The notes: generated from the sequence alone by a model not told the origin. A stretch of 64,000 bases of DNA from Devosia crocina (GCF_900116545.1 NZ_FPCK01000001.1:248001-312000), one strand, 5' to 3'; positions 9,461-19,984 are shown, numbered from the stretch's first letter. Translations and numbers: made by a program.

Positions 9461-9580
9461 ACACCCCCACCAAACCTCCCCCTCCAGAAGGGGGAAGGGC
9501 AGATCGAGTTTGTTTAAATATCAAAGCGCACTCGGAGCCATCCCTCCCCCTTTTGCAGGGGGAGGCTAGGTGGGGGTTCT
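9461..9580. repeat. Dispersed palindromic repeat, family A (serC-serA spacer)
   Basis: The left arm (CACCCCCACCAAACCTCCCC, starting about 9462) and the right arm (GGGGGAGGCTAGGTGGGGG, 9559-9577) are inverted copies of each other and enclose about 75 bases. Closely similar arms occur at 17891-18006 and 50591-50712. As RNA it would fold into one long hairpin, so it may also end or stabilise serC mRNA. Confidence 0.8.
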
Positions 9581-9614
9581 CACGATACACTCGAATTCCA
9601 GGGACCATCCCAAA

Positions 9615-11198
9615 ATGCCAAAAGTTCTCGTTTCCGATAAGCTTTCGCCTACTGCCGTTCAGATCTTCAAGGACAACGGCGTCGAAGTCGACTACCTGCC
9701 CGATCTCGGCAAGGACAAGGACAAGTTCTTCGAGGCCATTGGCCAGTATGATGGCCTTGCCATCCGCTCGGCTTCCAAGGTGACCGAAAAGATCATCGCT
9801 GCCGCGACCAATCTCAAGGTCATCGGCCGGGCCGGCATCGGTGTCGACAATGTCGATATTCCTGCCGCGACCAAGAAGGGCATCATCGTGATGAACACGC
9901 CCTTTGGCAATTCGATCACGACGGCCGAGCATGCCATCGCCATGATGTTTGCGCTGGCTCGTCAGCTGCCGGAGGCCGACGCTTCGACCCGCGCCAGCAA
10001 GTGGGAAAAGAACCGCTTCATGGGTGTCGAGGTTACCAACAAGACGCTGGGCCTGATCGGGGCTGGTAATATCGGCTCGATCGTTGCCGATCGTGCGCTT
10101 GGTCTCAAGATGAAGGTCGTAGCCTTCGATCCGTTCCTAACGCCGGAACGCGCCCAGACCATGGGTGTCGAAAAGGTCGAGCTCGATGACCTCCTCGCGC
10201 GCGCCGATTTCATCACGCTTCATACCCCGCTGATCGATGCAACGCGCAACATCCTCAACGCCGAAACCCTGGCCAAGACCAAGAAGGGCGTTCGCATCAT
10301 CAACTGCGCGCGCGGTGGCCTGATCGACGAAGAGGCCCTCTACAACGCACTCAAATCCGGCCAGGTCGCGGGCGCTGCCCTCGACGTGTTCCTGGTCGAG
10401 CCGGCGGAAAACAATCCGCTCTTTGACCTGCCCAACGTCATCTGCACGCCGCACCTTGGCGCTTCGACCACCGAGGCCCAGGAAAACGTCGCGCTCCAGG
10501 TCGCCGAACAGATTTCGGCTTACCTGATGACCGGCGAGATCACCAATGCGCTGAACTTCCCCTCGATTTCGGCCGAAGAAGCCCCGATCATCACGCCGTG
10601 GGTGAAGCTTGCCGAAGCGCTCGGGTCATTTGCCGGTCAGTTGACCGAAACCGGCATCAAGGACATCCAGATCGAGTTTGAAGGCACCCCCGCCGGTCTC
10701 AATACCCGTCCAATGGTTGCAGCCGCAATCAATGGCGTGCTCAAGCCTTCGCTTGGTGACATCAACATGGTTTCGGCCCCGCAGATCGCCAAGGATCGCG
10801 GGATCACCGTCGAGACCACGACCCGCGACCAGCAGGGCGCCTATGAAGGCTATATCCGCTTGACCATCACCACCGAGCGCCAGACCCGGGCCGTTGCCGG
10901 CACGATCTTTGCCAATGGCAAGTCGCGCATCATCCAGGTCAAGGACATCAACATGGAAGCCGAACTCAGCCCGTCCATGCTCTATGTCACCAACGAGGAC
11001 AAGCCGGGCCATATCGGACGCCTCGGCACATTGCTTGGCACGCTCGGCATCAATATCGCTAACTTCAACCTCGGCCGCGCCGATGTCGGCGGCGATGCGA
11101 TCGCGCTCGTTTCCATCGATGGTACGCTGACCGACGAACAGCTGGCGGAAATCGCAGCACTCGAAGGCGTCAAGCAGGCCAAGGCCATTCGGTTCTGA
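9615..11198 (+). CDS. serA: D-3-phosphoglycerate dehydrogenase
   Basis: SerA oxidises 3-phosphoglycerate with NAD+ to 3-phosphohydroxypyruvate, the first committed step of serine synthesis. The 527-residue product is the long form: catalytic and Rossmann domains (GLIGAGNIGS, about residue 145), the catalytic His in CTPHLGAST (His280), an intervening domain (about 315-450) and a C-terminal ACT domain (about 455-527) that in relatives binds serine for feedback inhibition. The ATG at 9615 gives the family start MPKVLVSDKL; an upstream GTG in frame at 9570 lies in the repeat arm and is rejected. A terminator follows. Confidence 0.96.
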   Translation: MPKVLVSDKLSPTAVQIFKDNGVEVDYLPDLGKDKDKFFEAIGQYDGLAIRSASKVTEKIIAAATNLKVIGRAGIGVDNVDIPAATKKGIIVMNTPFGNSITTAEHAIAMMFALARQLPEADASTRASKWEKNRFMGVEVTNKTLGLIGAGNIGSIVADRALGLKMKVVAFDPFLTPERAQTMGVEKVELDDLLARADFITLHTPLIDATRNILNAETLAKTKKGVRIINCARGGLIDEEALYNALKSGQVAGAALDVFLVEPAENNPLFDLPNVICTPHLGASTTEAQENVALQVAEQISAYLMTGEITNALNFPSISAEEAPIITPWVKLAEALGSFAGQLTETGIKDIQIEFEGTPAGLNTRPMVAAAINGVLKPSLGDINMVSAPQIAKDRGITVETTTRDQQGAYEGYIRLTITTERQTRAVAGTIFANGKSRIIQVKDINMEAELSPSMLYVTNEDKPGHIGRLGTLLGTLGINIANFNLGRADVGGDAIALVSIDGTLTDEQLAEIAALEGVKQAKAIRF

Positions 11199-11223
11199 TC
11201 AATCAGATCAACAAGACGTTCGA

Positions 11224-11256
11224 CCCCGCCGATCTCCTCGGCGGGGTTATTTATTT
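11224..11256 (+). terminator. Terminator after serA
   Basis: A perfect 9-bp stem (11224-11232 with 11238-11246), a 5-base loop and a TTATTTATTT tail lie between the convergent serA and EamA genes. The T-rich tail favours the plus strand. Confidence 0.85.
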
Positions 11257-12198
11257 GGCCTTTCGCCGGGCGGCCCACTCCGCCAGCACGATCCCGGACA
11301 CAATGATCGCTGCCGCGATGAAATGATAAGCCTCAAGGCTTTCCCCAAGGATTATGACCGAGCCCAACGTCCCGAATACCGGAATGAGGTTGTGGCTCGG
11401 CGCGGCGCGGTTGGCGCCGACCAGTTCCACGCCGCGTGCGTAAGCGACCTGGCTGAACATGGACGGGAAAATCGCGACATAGGCGATCACAATCCAGACG
11501 GTGGGAGACATGTCGGCAAGGCTCGACACCGTCCCCAATCCACCGCCGAACAGCGCCAGCATAACGATGGCGGCGGTCGCGGCCCCGAAGAACGACACGG
11601 CCATGAACGAGAACATGTGCACCTTGGGGCGGAAGCGCAGCGCCAGGGTATAGCTGGTGTAGGCCAGACAGGCGAGGATGACGAAACCGTCGCCCAGGTT
11701 CACGTCCATGCGCATGAGACGCAACGGATCGCCATGGGTAGCGGTCAGGATGACGCCAAAGATCGCGAGCAGCACGCCTACGATCTGGATCGGGGTCGCG
11801 CGCACCTTGAAGAACAAAAAATTCGCACCCAGAATCAGCATGGGTAGCGAAGCCTGTTCGATCGCCGAATTGACCGCTGTGGTCATGGTCAGGCCGATAT
11901 AAAGAAAGGCGTTGAAGAACGCATAGCCGACGATGCCGAACGCCATCAGCACGGGCCAGGTGCGGCGCACCTCGCGCCAATCCCGGCGCAGATGCGGATA
12001 GGAAAAAGGCAGGATGAACGCCGTTGCCAGCACGCATCGGCAGGCTAGGAGCAGGAAGGGGTTGATTTCCCCCACGACCAGCTTGGCCGCCACCACATTG
12101 CCACCCCAGAAAAGCGGCGCCAGAACCAGTAAAAGATAGGGTTGATCCAGAATTCCGGCGGTTATGCCGCGCTTTTCGGTCGGATGCGGCTTTGTCAT
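11251..12198 (-). CDS. EamA/DMT-family transporter
   Basis: A 315-residue inner-membrane protein with about ten predicted hydrophobic segments arranged as two EamA repeats (about residues 20-155 and 175-305), the usual size for drug/metabolite transporter superfamily exporters. Substrate cannot be told. The start at 12198 (MTKPHPTEKRG) is preferred over the far upstream start at 12423, because the extra N-terminus is not membrane-like and would run into purA. The Shine-Dalgarno at 12198 is weak. It converges on serA, with 52 bases between the two stops' regions, and is divergent from purA. Confidence 0.88.
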   Translation of the reverse strand: MTKPHPTEKRGITAGILDQPYLLLVLAPLFWGGNVVAAKLVVGEINPFLLLACRCVLATAFILPFSYPHLRRDWREVRRTWPVLMAFGIVGYAFFNAFLYIGLTMTTAVNSAIEQASLPMLILGANFLFFKVRATPIQIVGVLLAIFGVILTATHGDPLRLMRMDVNLGDGFVILACLAYTSYTLALRFRPKVHMFSFMAVSFFGAATAAIVMLALFGGGLGTVSSLADMSPTVWIVIAYVAIFPSMFSQVAYARGVELVGANRAAPSHNLIPVFGTLGSVIILGESLEAYHFIAAAIIVSGIVLAEWAARRKAK

Positions 12199-12370
12199 CT
12201 TGGTCAGGGTGATGTAAGGACAATCGGACTTAGCAGTTATTCGGTCGCAATCAAACCCATAGGGGCGGCCGGAGGACTTAAGGTCCGTGACTGGGGTAGG
12301 TGTTGCCACCCGCCGGCTCGATCTCTTCGCGCCGGCTTTTGGCGCGCTTTGATTTGAGGAAGACTGGACT

Positions 12371-13660
<1,290 letters not shown>

Positions 13661-13708
13661 TAAATTTTGTTAAAACACGTCGCTGCAATTGTGAGTACCC
13701 AGTAGCCA

Positions 13709-15664
13709 ATGGCGGATTACAAGGAGCTGTTGCGCCGAGCGATCTCGGCGCTGCCGGAGAACAACGGAGCTGCGCGACGCGCGGTTTACGAAAAGGCGCG
13801 TTCGGCTCTGGTCGGGCAGCTTCGGGCTATCCAGCCCCCGCTGCCCGCCCGCGAGATCACGCAACATCGCCTGCAGCTCGAAGATTGCATCCGCCAGGTC
13901 GAACAGGAAGCAAGCGAAGCCGTCATCAATCTGGGACGCGATAGCCTGTTTTCCGGACGCTCCGCGCCGAGCACCCCAGCAGAAAGCGTGGAGCCGAAGC
14001 CTCAGGCGCCAGAACCTGAAGCTCCGGTGCCGCCGCCGGCTGCCCCTGTAGCTGCCCCGGCCGAAGCGCCGGAAGCCGAAGAGGACGTCGAGCCCGAGCC
14101 GCAGCCGTCGCCTTTGGCTAAGCCTATTGCTGCGCCTCCTCCCCCCGCCAATCCGCTCTCGATCGAAGAGATCATTTCCGAAGCGGCGACCACGAGAGGG
14201 GTCAAGGTCGAACGCGTGGATGCTGCCGAGCCACGCCGTCCCAACGAGGCCGATGGGGATTCGGACGAGTTCGTGCCGCCCGCCGAGCCGGTGCCGCTCA
14301 AGCGCCCGAGTCTCCAGCCAAGACGCGACAGCAATTTCGGTATTTCCGGCGCCGCCAGCCCCGCCTATTCCGGCACCCCGATCATCACGCGGGTCGAGCC
14401 GGCAATCGGCGCAACTGCCCTGGCGCGGCAGCCCGAGAACGAGGTTCAGCTCGATCCGGTGGAGCCGCCTGTGGAAGCGGCTTTGTCAAGCGTGCGCGAG
14501 GTCGAGGTCGACAATGACGAGGCCCGGGAAGCCGAGGGCTTCATTGAACGGGCCATCGAAACGCTTGACCGGGAAGCACGTGGCGAAACCACCGAGACGC
14601 TGCCGGAAAGCAAGCCTTTCCCCGCCGGCGTCATTCCCCCTGAGGCCGAGGACAATTCCGATCCTGCCGCCTTCGACACTGCCGATGGCGAGCGCCGATC
14701 CGGCGCAGGTATGACCATCTTCCTGATCGTCTTTGCGCTGCTTCTGGCCGGCGCCGGCGGCGCCGGCTTCTGGGCATGGCGAGAAGGCTATGTCGATCTC
14801 GACCAGATGTTCGGCCAGGCTGATGTGCCGGCCGTCACACAGACCGCCGACACGCCGGTTTCTTCTCCGCAGCCCGACAATCCCGCTGATCCTGATTCGA
14901 CCGGACCGGGGAACACCGCCACGACTGGTACGACCGAGCCGACAACCGCAATCGAAGGTATCGATCTCGACGATCGTCTGGAGCCGACACCCGAAGCGGT
15001 GACCCCTTCGGGCAACGGGCCGGTTCTGCCGTCGCTCAATGGTGGCGAGCCCAAGACCGAGGAGCGTCTTTCCGGCGCCGAAACGAGCATCGCTGCAGTC
15101 AACGATCCCGCCAATAGCGTCGATCCCGATGTTTTGGCCGGCAGCCAGTCCCTGCTTCTGGAAGCCTCCGCCGATGGACGCACCGGCGCTGTTCCTTTCT
15201 CGGGAACGGTGGAATGGACCCGGGGTGAGGACGAGCTCGGCCTGCCCACCCTTGTGGGTGAAGCCAGCATCCCCGCGCGCAACCTCAATGTTCAGCTCAC
15301 CATCCGCAAGAATGGCGACCCCAGCCTTCCGGCCAGCCATCTGGTGGAAGTCAGCTTCGATGTGAACGACACCTTTGTCGGCGGCTCGATCTCCAGTCTA
15401 CCGGGCATTCTTCTCAAGAACGAAGAGCTGGTTCCTGGCGAACCGCTCGCCGGCGCCTCGGCGCGGGTTCTGGGTAACAGCTTCCTGTTCGCCTTGAGCG
15501 CGTCCCCTGATCAGCAGGCCTCCAATGTCCGGTTGCTTGAATCGCGTCGCTGGCTCGATCTTGCCATCGTTTACGGAACAGGTCGCAACGCCATCCTGAC
15601 CCTTGAAAAGGATCAGGAAGCGCAGGGCCTGTTCTCCGAAGTCTTCACGGCCTGGGCCGAATAG
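13709..15664 (+). CDS. Uncharacterised single-pass membrane protein with acidic Pro-rich linker
   Basis: I do not recognise a named function. The 651-residue product has a helical N-terminal segment (about 1-75, beginning ADYKELLRRAIS) of a kind often found in Hyphomicrobiales proteins. A long Pro/Ala/Glu-rich, probably disordered cytoplasmic region (about 90-330) follows, then one transmembrane helix (about 335-355), a second low-complexity Thr/Pro-rich stretch (about 370-440) and a globular C-terminal domain (about 475-651) that would be periplasmic. There is no signal peptide. It follows purA closely and ends 6 bases from the convergent thiQ stop. The topology suggests a cytoplasm-to-envelope linker or tether, but that is inference. 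Confidence 0.8.
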   Translation: MADYKELLRRAISALPENNGAARRAVYEKARSALVGQLRAIQPPLPAREITQHRLQLEDCIRQVEQEASEAVINLGRDSLFSGRSAPSTPAESVEPKPQAPEPEAPVPPPAAPVAAPAEAPEAEEDVEPEPQPSPLAKPIAAPPPPANPLSIEEIISEAATTRGVKVERVDAAEPRRPNEADGDSDEFVPPAEPVPLKRPSLQPRRDSNFGISGAASPAYSGTPIITRVEPAIGATALARQPENEVQLDPVEPPVEAALSSVREVEVDNDEAREAEGFIERAIETLDREARGETTETLPESKPFPAGVIPPEAEDNSDPAAFDTADGERRSGAGMTIFLIVFALLLAGAGGAGFWAWREGYVDLDQMFGQADVPAVTQTADTPVSSPQPDNPADPDSTGPGNTATTGTTEPTTAIEGIDLDDRLEPTPEAVTPSGNGPVLPSLNGGEPKTEERLSGAETSIAAVNDPANSVDPDVLAGSQSLLLEASADGRTGAVPFSGTVEWTRGEDELGLPTLVGEASIPARNLNVQLTIRKNGDPSLPASHLVEVSFDVNDTFVGGSISSLPGILLKNEELVPGEPLAGASARVLGNSFLFALSASPDQQASNVRLLESRRWLDLAIVYGTGRNAILTLEKDQEAQGLFSEVFTAWAE

Positions 15665-15670
15665 AGAAGG

Positions 15671-16312
15671 CTAGCCCGCCTCCTCCAACGTGCCTCCCGC
15701 CAGAAGGTAACGCCGCTCCGCAAGGGCGGCGACATCGTCTGCATGGTGGCTGACCAGCACCGTGTGCCAGCCCTGCCTGCGCGTCAGTTCCAGCACCAGT
15801 GCGCGGATCGCGTGTCGCGTCTCGTCGTCGAGCGCGGAAAACGGTTCATCAAGAAGCAGCACCGGCCGGTCGCGCAAAAGCGTCCGCGCAAGGGCAACCC
15901 GCTGCTTTTGCCCGCCGGACAGGGTCGAAGCGACCTGATCGACATTGGCGGAAAGTCCCACCTGGTCCAGCACCGCGCCGACCATGCTCCGTCCCTCGGC
16001 CTTTGCCGTCCTCTTGGGCAAGCCGAGCGCAACATTGTCGGCTGCACTCAGGTGGTCAAAAAGATTATCCGATTGCAGCAGCAGCGAGACCGGTCGCCGC
16101 TCGGGCGGCAAAGCCAGCAGATCCTCTCCGTCAAGCGTGAGCGAGCCGCTTTGAGGCCGAAGGAACCCAGCCAGGAGATCGAGCAGGGTCGATTTCCCCG
16201 AGCCGCTGGCGCCCGAAATGGCCGTGACCGCGCCTTTATTCGCGGTGAAGCTGAAACGGTATTCGCCCGTCGCGCCGGGATAGGCAAAGTGCAGGCGATC
16301 AGCGGTAAGCAT
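15671..16312 (-). CDS. thiQ: Thiamine ABC transporter ATP-binding protein
   Basis: ThiQ is the ATPase of the ThiBPQ importer for thiamine and its phosphates. At 213 residues it is a minimal ABC ATPase without a TOBE domain, as ThiQ is. Walker A (GASGSGKST), signature LSGGQKQRVALART, Walker B (LLLDEPFSALDD) and the switch His (VLVSHHADD) are present. The start at 16312 (MLTADRLHFAYPG) overlaps the end of thiP by 14 bases, a normal sign of translational coupling. It is the last gene of the thiB-thiP-thiQ operon. Confidence 0.93.
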   Translation of the reverse strand: MLTADRLHFAYPGATGEYRFSFTANKGAVTAISGASGSGKSTLLDLLAGFLRPQSGSLTLDGEDLLALPPERRPVSLLLQSDNLFDHLSAADNVALGLPKRTAKAEGRSMVGAVLDQVGLSANVDQVASTLSGGQKQRVALARTLLRDRPVLLLDEPFSALDDETRHAIRALVLELTRRQGWHTVLVSHHADDVAALAERRYLLAGGTLEEAG

Positions 16313-17888
16313 GGGATAGTCTTTCGAAAAGGCGCGGCAGGCCCACAAAGGCGATAATTGTGCCGATCAGCAGGATGGCTGCGATGACGGCCGCGTCGTT
16401 GCTGCGATAGGCACCCAGGGCGCGGAACATCATCAGCGGCAGCGTCTGAAAATCCTGCGTGCCGAAAAGGGCGATGACGCCGAGGTCCCCAAGCGAAAAG
16501 CAGAAGGCGAGCGCAAGCATCAGGCCGATATCGCGCCCGAGCAGGGGATATTCCACGCGCCAGAATTGCTGCCAGCCGGAAATGCCCAGCGAGCGCACGA
16601 GCTTGCCACGGGTTCGTGCAATTGCATCGAGCGGTGGCCCCAGCGTTGCCACTGCAAATGGCAGCGACAGGAGGCTGTTGGCCAGAATAACCACATAGGG
16701 TGCAGCAGTGTCGGTCCTGACGCCCAGAGAACGCACGAGCAGAAAAAAGCCGAGCGACAGCACGACGGCAGGCACGGCCAGATAGGCATAACCTGGCGTT
16801 CCAAGCAGCGTGCGCGATGCCCGGCTCCCTGTGGCAGCCCGGCCCAGCCCCAGCGCCAGCGCCAGGAACAGGGTGAGAAGCGCAGAAGCGGCGCCGATAC
16901 CAATGCTGGTCCATAGAGCTGCCCAGAAGCTGGGATTGCCAAAAATGCGGCCGAGCCCACCGGCCATGCCATCGAACAGGACGGACAACAGCGGCAGCAC
17001 GAAACCAATCGTCGCGACGGCCAGAACCGAAGCCTGAAGAAACCGCGCAAGGGCGCCATCGCGCCATTGAGGTTCTGCCGAGCGCGCATAGGGCGCCACC
17101 ACTGTTGCCCCAGAAGAGGCAAGCACGATCACCAGCGCGCAGATCCCGATCTGGGTGAGCGCCAGCCGTACGGCCCCCACGAGGTCGAAGTCGAGCCGCA
17201 CGGCCGAGTAGATGGCGACCTCAAGCGTCTGATTGGCAGGTCCGCCACCGAGCAACAGGACGATGGGGAAACTGGTGAAAGCGAGAAGAAAGATGATTGC
17301 TCCAAGCCCCGGCAGGCTCAAGCTCATGGCCGGCCAATCGATCAAGGCAAAGCGCTGTGTGGCCGAAAGCCCAAGCGACTGACCCACCTTGAGCCGTGCC
17401 GGAGCGATCGCATCGAGCCGGGCCAGCAAGATGCGGGCAGCGAAGGCACCATCGAGGATGACATGGGCCAGCAGGATGCCCGGCAAGCCGAAGATCGATC
17501 CACTAACCGAAATTCCAAACAGGGCTTCGCTCGCCTGGTTGATCCAGCCATTGCGTCCCCAGATCGAGAGCAGCCCAAAGGCGACCACCATGCCGGGGGT
17601 AACAATGGCAGCGGCAAAAAGCCCGACAAGGAGATCACGGCCCCAAAAGCGCAGGCGATTGAGCGCCCAGGCGAGCGCCATGCCGACCAGCAGCGACAGC
17701 ACCGTCGTCAGGCCGGCCTGTATGCTGGTCATGCGCAGGAGATGGGGAATATCGACCCGCGAACTGCCGCCAGCATCGGTGGCGGCGGCAAGAATGGACC
17801 AGAGAACGGCAGCGATGAGGCCGGCAATGGCAAGCGCAAGGGTCGCGGAAACGCCGATGCGAAGAGGGCGGCGTGGCAGGGTCAGCAT
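16299..17888 (-). CDS. thiP: Thiamine ABC transporter permease
   Basis: ThiP is a double-length permease (529 residues, near the family's usual 530-540) with two BPD_transp_1 domains whose EAA loops lie near residues 155-180 (ARLKVGQSLGLSATQRF) and 435-460 (TRGKLVRSLGISGWQQFWR). It forms the membrane channel for thiamine uptake with ThiB and ThiQ. The start at 17888 (MLTLPRRPLRIGV) is supported by the hydrophobic first helix that follows; the frame continues upstream into repeat DNA and should be ignored there. Confidence 0.92.
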   Translation of the reverse strand: MLTLPRRPLRIGVSATLALAIAGLIAAVLWSILAAATDAGGSSRVDIPHLLRMTSIQAGLTTVLSLLVGMALAWALNRLRFWGRDLLVGLFAAAIVTPGMVVAFGLLSIWGRNGWINQASEALFGISVSGSIFGLPGILLAHVILDGAFAARILLARLDAIAPARLKVGQSLGLSATQRFALIDWPAMSLSLPGLGAIIFLLAFTSFPIVLLLGGGPANQTLEVAIYSAVRLDFDLVGAVRLALTQIGICALVIVLASSGATVVAPYARSAEPQWRDGALARFLQASVLAVATIGFVLPLLSVLFDGMAGGLGRIFGNPSFWAALWTSIGIGAASALLTLFLALALGLGRAATGSRASRTLLGTPGYAYLAVPAVVLSLGFFLLVRSLGVRTDTAAPYVVILANSLLSLPFAVATLGPPLDAIARTRGKLVRSLGISGWQQFWRVEYPLLGRDIGLMLALAFCFSLGDLGVIALFGTQDFQTLPLMMFRALGAYRSNDAAVIAAILLIGTIIAFVGLPRLFERLSHAYR

Positions 17889-17890
17889 CT

Positions 17891-18006
17891 GACACCCCCC
17901 ACCCAACCTCCCCCTGTCCGGGGAAGGAGTAGGCGCCTCTGTTTGGCTCGGTCTCCTATGAGAGACCGAGCCATCCCACCCCCTAGGAGGGGCAGGCTTG
18001 GTAGGC
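17891..18006. repeat. Dispersed palindromic repeat, family A, inside the thi operon
   Basis: A copy of the C-rich palindromic element also seen at 9461-9580 and 50591-50712 fills the thiB-thiP spacer. Its centre holds an additional perfect 11-bp hairpin (17945-17955 with 17962-17972, 6-base loop). Lying within a transcribed operon, it would make a large RNA hairpin between thiB and thiP. Confidence 0.75.
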
Positions 18007-18018
18007 GAAGCTTTTGCA

Positions 18019-19023
18019 CTACTGCACCGCGGCCAGCATCTCGTCGATCCACGCCGATGAATTGGCTTGGATTTCCTCATCGCTCAGCGTCAATGTTTTT
18101 TGCGGCTGCGGCAGGCCGGCAAAGGCTGGGTCAAGTTCGGCTCCAAGATCGACCACTGGGAACATCCAGTTAGTCGTGGGGATGATCTTTTGTCCTTCGG
18201 GCGAGGCGAACCAGGCAAGAAACTGCTGGGCCAGCTCCTGCTGGTCGGAGGACTTGAGAATGCCGGCTACCTCGATCTGCGGATAGTGCCCCTCCTCGAA
18301 GAGCGCCGCCTTGATCGTATCGTCACCCTCGTCGATGATGTGATAAGCGGGCGAGGTGGTATAGGAAAGCACCATATCCGCTTCCCCATCGAGAAAGAGC
18401 GCATAGCTTTCGCTCCAGTCCCGTGTCACCGTCAGGATATGCGGCTTCAGCCCTTCCCAGATTTCCCCGGCGCGATCGCCATAGGCAGCCTTGATCCAGA
18501 GAACGAGGCCAAAGCCGGGCGTTGCCGAACGCGGGTCCTGCACCACGATCTTGACGTCGTCGGGCAGGGCGATCAGCTCTTCGAAGCTCCTGGGCGGCGT
18601 CGCGGTCTTGTCCGTGTCATACATGAAGGCGAAGTGCGAATAGTCGAACGGCACGAACTGGCTGTCCGTCCAAGCCTCGGGCAGCGTCAGCCCCTCGAGC
18701 GAAAGACCGTGATCGGCAAAAAGACCGGTGGCCCGAGCCTCGCCCGCAATGGCGGTATCAAGGCCTACGATCAGGTCTGCGTCGGTGGTGTCGCCTTCAA
18801 GCTGGACCCGCCGCAGCGTGCCGATCGAGGAGTCCGCTGCCACCCAGTTGAGCGTGCAGTTGCAGATGGGCTCGAAGGCGGCCGAAAGCTGCGGGCCGGG
18901 GCCCCATTCGGCGGCGAAGCCATCATATGTGTAAATGGTGAGGGTGGGCGTATCCTGCGCGAGGGCAGGGACGGCAGACAATCCAACGAGGACCGCAAGC
19001 GCACTGGACAGGGACTTGACCAC
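18019..19023 (-). CDS. thiB: Thiamine-binding periplasmic protein
   Basis: ThiB binds thiamine, thiamine phosphate and thiamine diphosphate in the periplasm and hands them to ThiP. The 334-residue product begins with a Sec signal peptide (VKSLSSALAVLVGLSAVPALAQ, about residues 2-23) and then the family start LTIYTYDGFAAEWGPG. The GTG at 19023 is chosen because AAGGAAG lies 6 bases before it; the frame's TTG at 19038 has no such site. A TPP riboswitch lies upstream, so uptake should fall when the cell has enough thiamine diphosphate. Confidence 0.92.
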   Translation of the reverse strand: MVKSLSSALAVLVGLSAVPALAQDTPTLTIYTYDGFAAEWGPGPQLSAAFEPICNCTLNWVAADSSIGTLRRVQLEGDTTDADLIVGLDTAIAGEARATGLFADHGLSLEGLTLPEAWTDSQFVPFDYSHFAFMYDTDKTATPPRSFEELIALPDDVKIVVQDPRSATPGFGLVLWIKAAYGDRAGEIWEGLKPHILTVTRDWSESYALFLDGEADMVLSYTTSPAYHIIDEGDDTIKAALFEEGHYPQIEVAGILKSSDQQELAQQFLAWFASPEGQKIIPTTNWMFPVVDLGAELDPAFAGLPQPQKTLTLSDEEIQANSSAWIDEMLAAVQ

Positions 19024-19100
19024 AAGGTCTTCCTTCAACGGTTGCGGCCATGTGTGAAGGGGCAGTCAATGGCGAGGACGCATCGAGACGCTCTTGCCAT

Positions 19101-19186
19101 CTCGAACTTCCTCCGCCAGCATGACCTGGTTCAGGTTCAATGGGTAACTCTCAGCTCCGGCACAGACCGGAACACCCCAGCGAGAC
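19101..19186 (-). promoter_or_regulatory. TPP riboswitch (THI element) for thiBPQ
   Basis: On the minus strand the sequence has the conserved TPP aptamer parts in order: GGGGTG, the CTGAGAG(TT)ACCC turn, TTGAACCTGA and ATGCTGGCGGAGGAA. The aptamer ends about 78 bases before the thiB GTG, and that interval must hold the expression platform. A hairpin CGAGA...TCTCG follows directly. The riboswitch is known to shut off thiamine genes when TPP is bound; whether it acts on translation or termination here is not clear, and I see no strong T-run. Confidence 0.93.
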
Positions 19187-19210
19187 GACCCGGACCTTAT
19201 TGAGAGAAAT

Positions 19211-19903
19211 GTGACAGTGCAAGCGTCTTCGGAAAGCGGTGGCAGCGACCTGCCGCTGGTCTTTGATCGGCCTCTGGCCATAGTGGGGGGAGGGGTGGTC
19301 GAAACCGAACTGCTGCAGGATCTCGCCCAGCGGGGCCTTGCCCTCGTTGCAGCCGATGGTGGGGCAGACGCAGTAGCCCGGGCCGGGCTGGTGCCTGAGG
19401 CTATCCTGGGGGATCTCGATTCGCTCACCGATCGCGCCGGTTGGGAAGAGCGGACACGCGTCATCCACATCCCCGAACAGATCACCACCGATTTCCAGAA
19501 GGCGCTTTATTCAACCAGCGCCGCGGTGACCCTTGCCCTGGGCATGACGGGCAAGCGCCTCGATCACACGCTCGCTGCCCTGAGCGCCGTGCTGCAATAT
19601 GCGCCGAGCCGCCGCATTCTGCTGGTTGACGAGGTCGATGTCGCGCTGGCCGTGACCGGCTGCATCGCTTTCGAGGCCATGCCGGGGGAAAGAGTATCCA
19701 TTCACCCGCTTCTGCCCATCCGCTTTCGCCGCTCAAGCGGGCTCCTTTATCCTATGGACGACCTGCTGCTGGAGCCGGGCGGGTTGATCGGCACGTCCAA
19801 CCAGGCGACGGGCGAAGAGATTGTCGTCGAACCCGAGGACGACACGCCCTGGCTCCTGATCCTTGGCCGGGAGCGGCTATGGGACCTCGTTGACGCCACG
19901 TAA
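19211..19903 (+). CDS. thiN: Thiamine pyrophosphokinase
   Basis: This enzyme transfers a pyrophosphate from ATP to thiamine, giving thiamine diphosphate. The 230-residue product has the catalytic-domain motifs GLALVAADGGADA, PEAILGDLDSL and ITTDFQKAL (the acidic active site), then GMTGKRLDHTLAAL and a C-terminal thiamine-binding beta domain. The start is the GTG at 19211 (GTG ACA GTG) behind GAGAG. It diverges from thiBPQ with the riboswitch between them on the other strand, so import and activation of thiamine are encoded side by side. The riboswitch is oriented toward thiB only. Confidence 0.9.
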   Translation: MTVQASSESGGSDLPLVFDRPLAIVGGGVVETELLQDLAQRGLALVAADGGADAVARAGLVPEAILGDLDSLTDRAGWEERTRVIHIPEQITTDFQKALYSTSAAVTLALGMTGKRLDHTLAALSAVLQYAPSRRILLVDEVDVALAVTGCIAFEAMPGERVSIHPLLPIRFRRSSGLLYPMDDLLLEPGGLIGTSNQATGEEIVVEPEDDTPWLLILGRERLWDLVDAT

Positions 19904-19984
19904 GAGGCGCGGCACGAACAGCAGTTGACGCGCCAGCTTGAGGCAGAGACACTGTCTCATCCTTTTTCCTTTGTCGGACGTCCT

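Noticed and set aside
16048..17067. A 339-codon minus-strand frame overlapping thiP and thiQ
   Set aside because: Out-of-frame shadow of thiP; Arg/Cys/Trp-rich with no motif.
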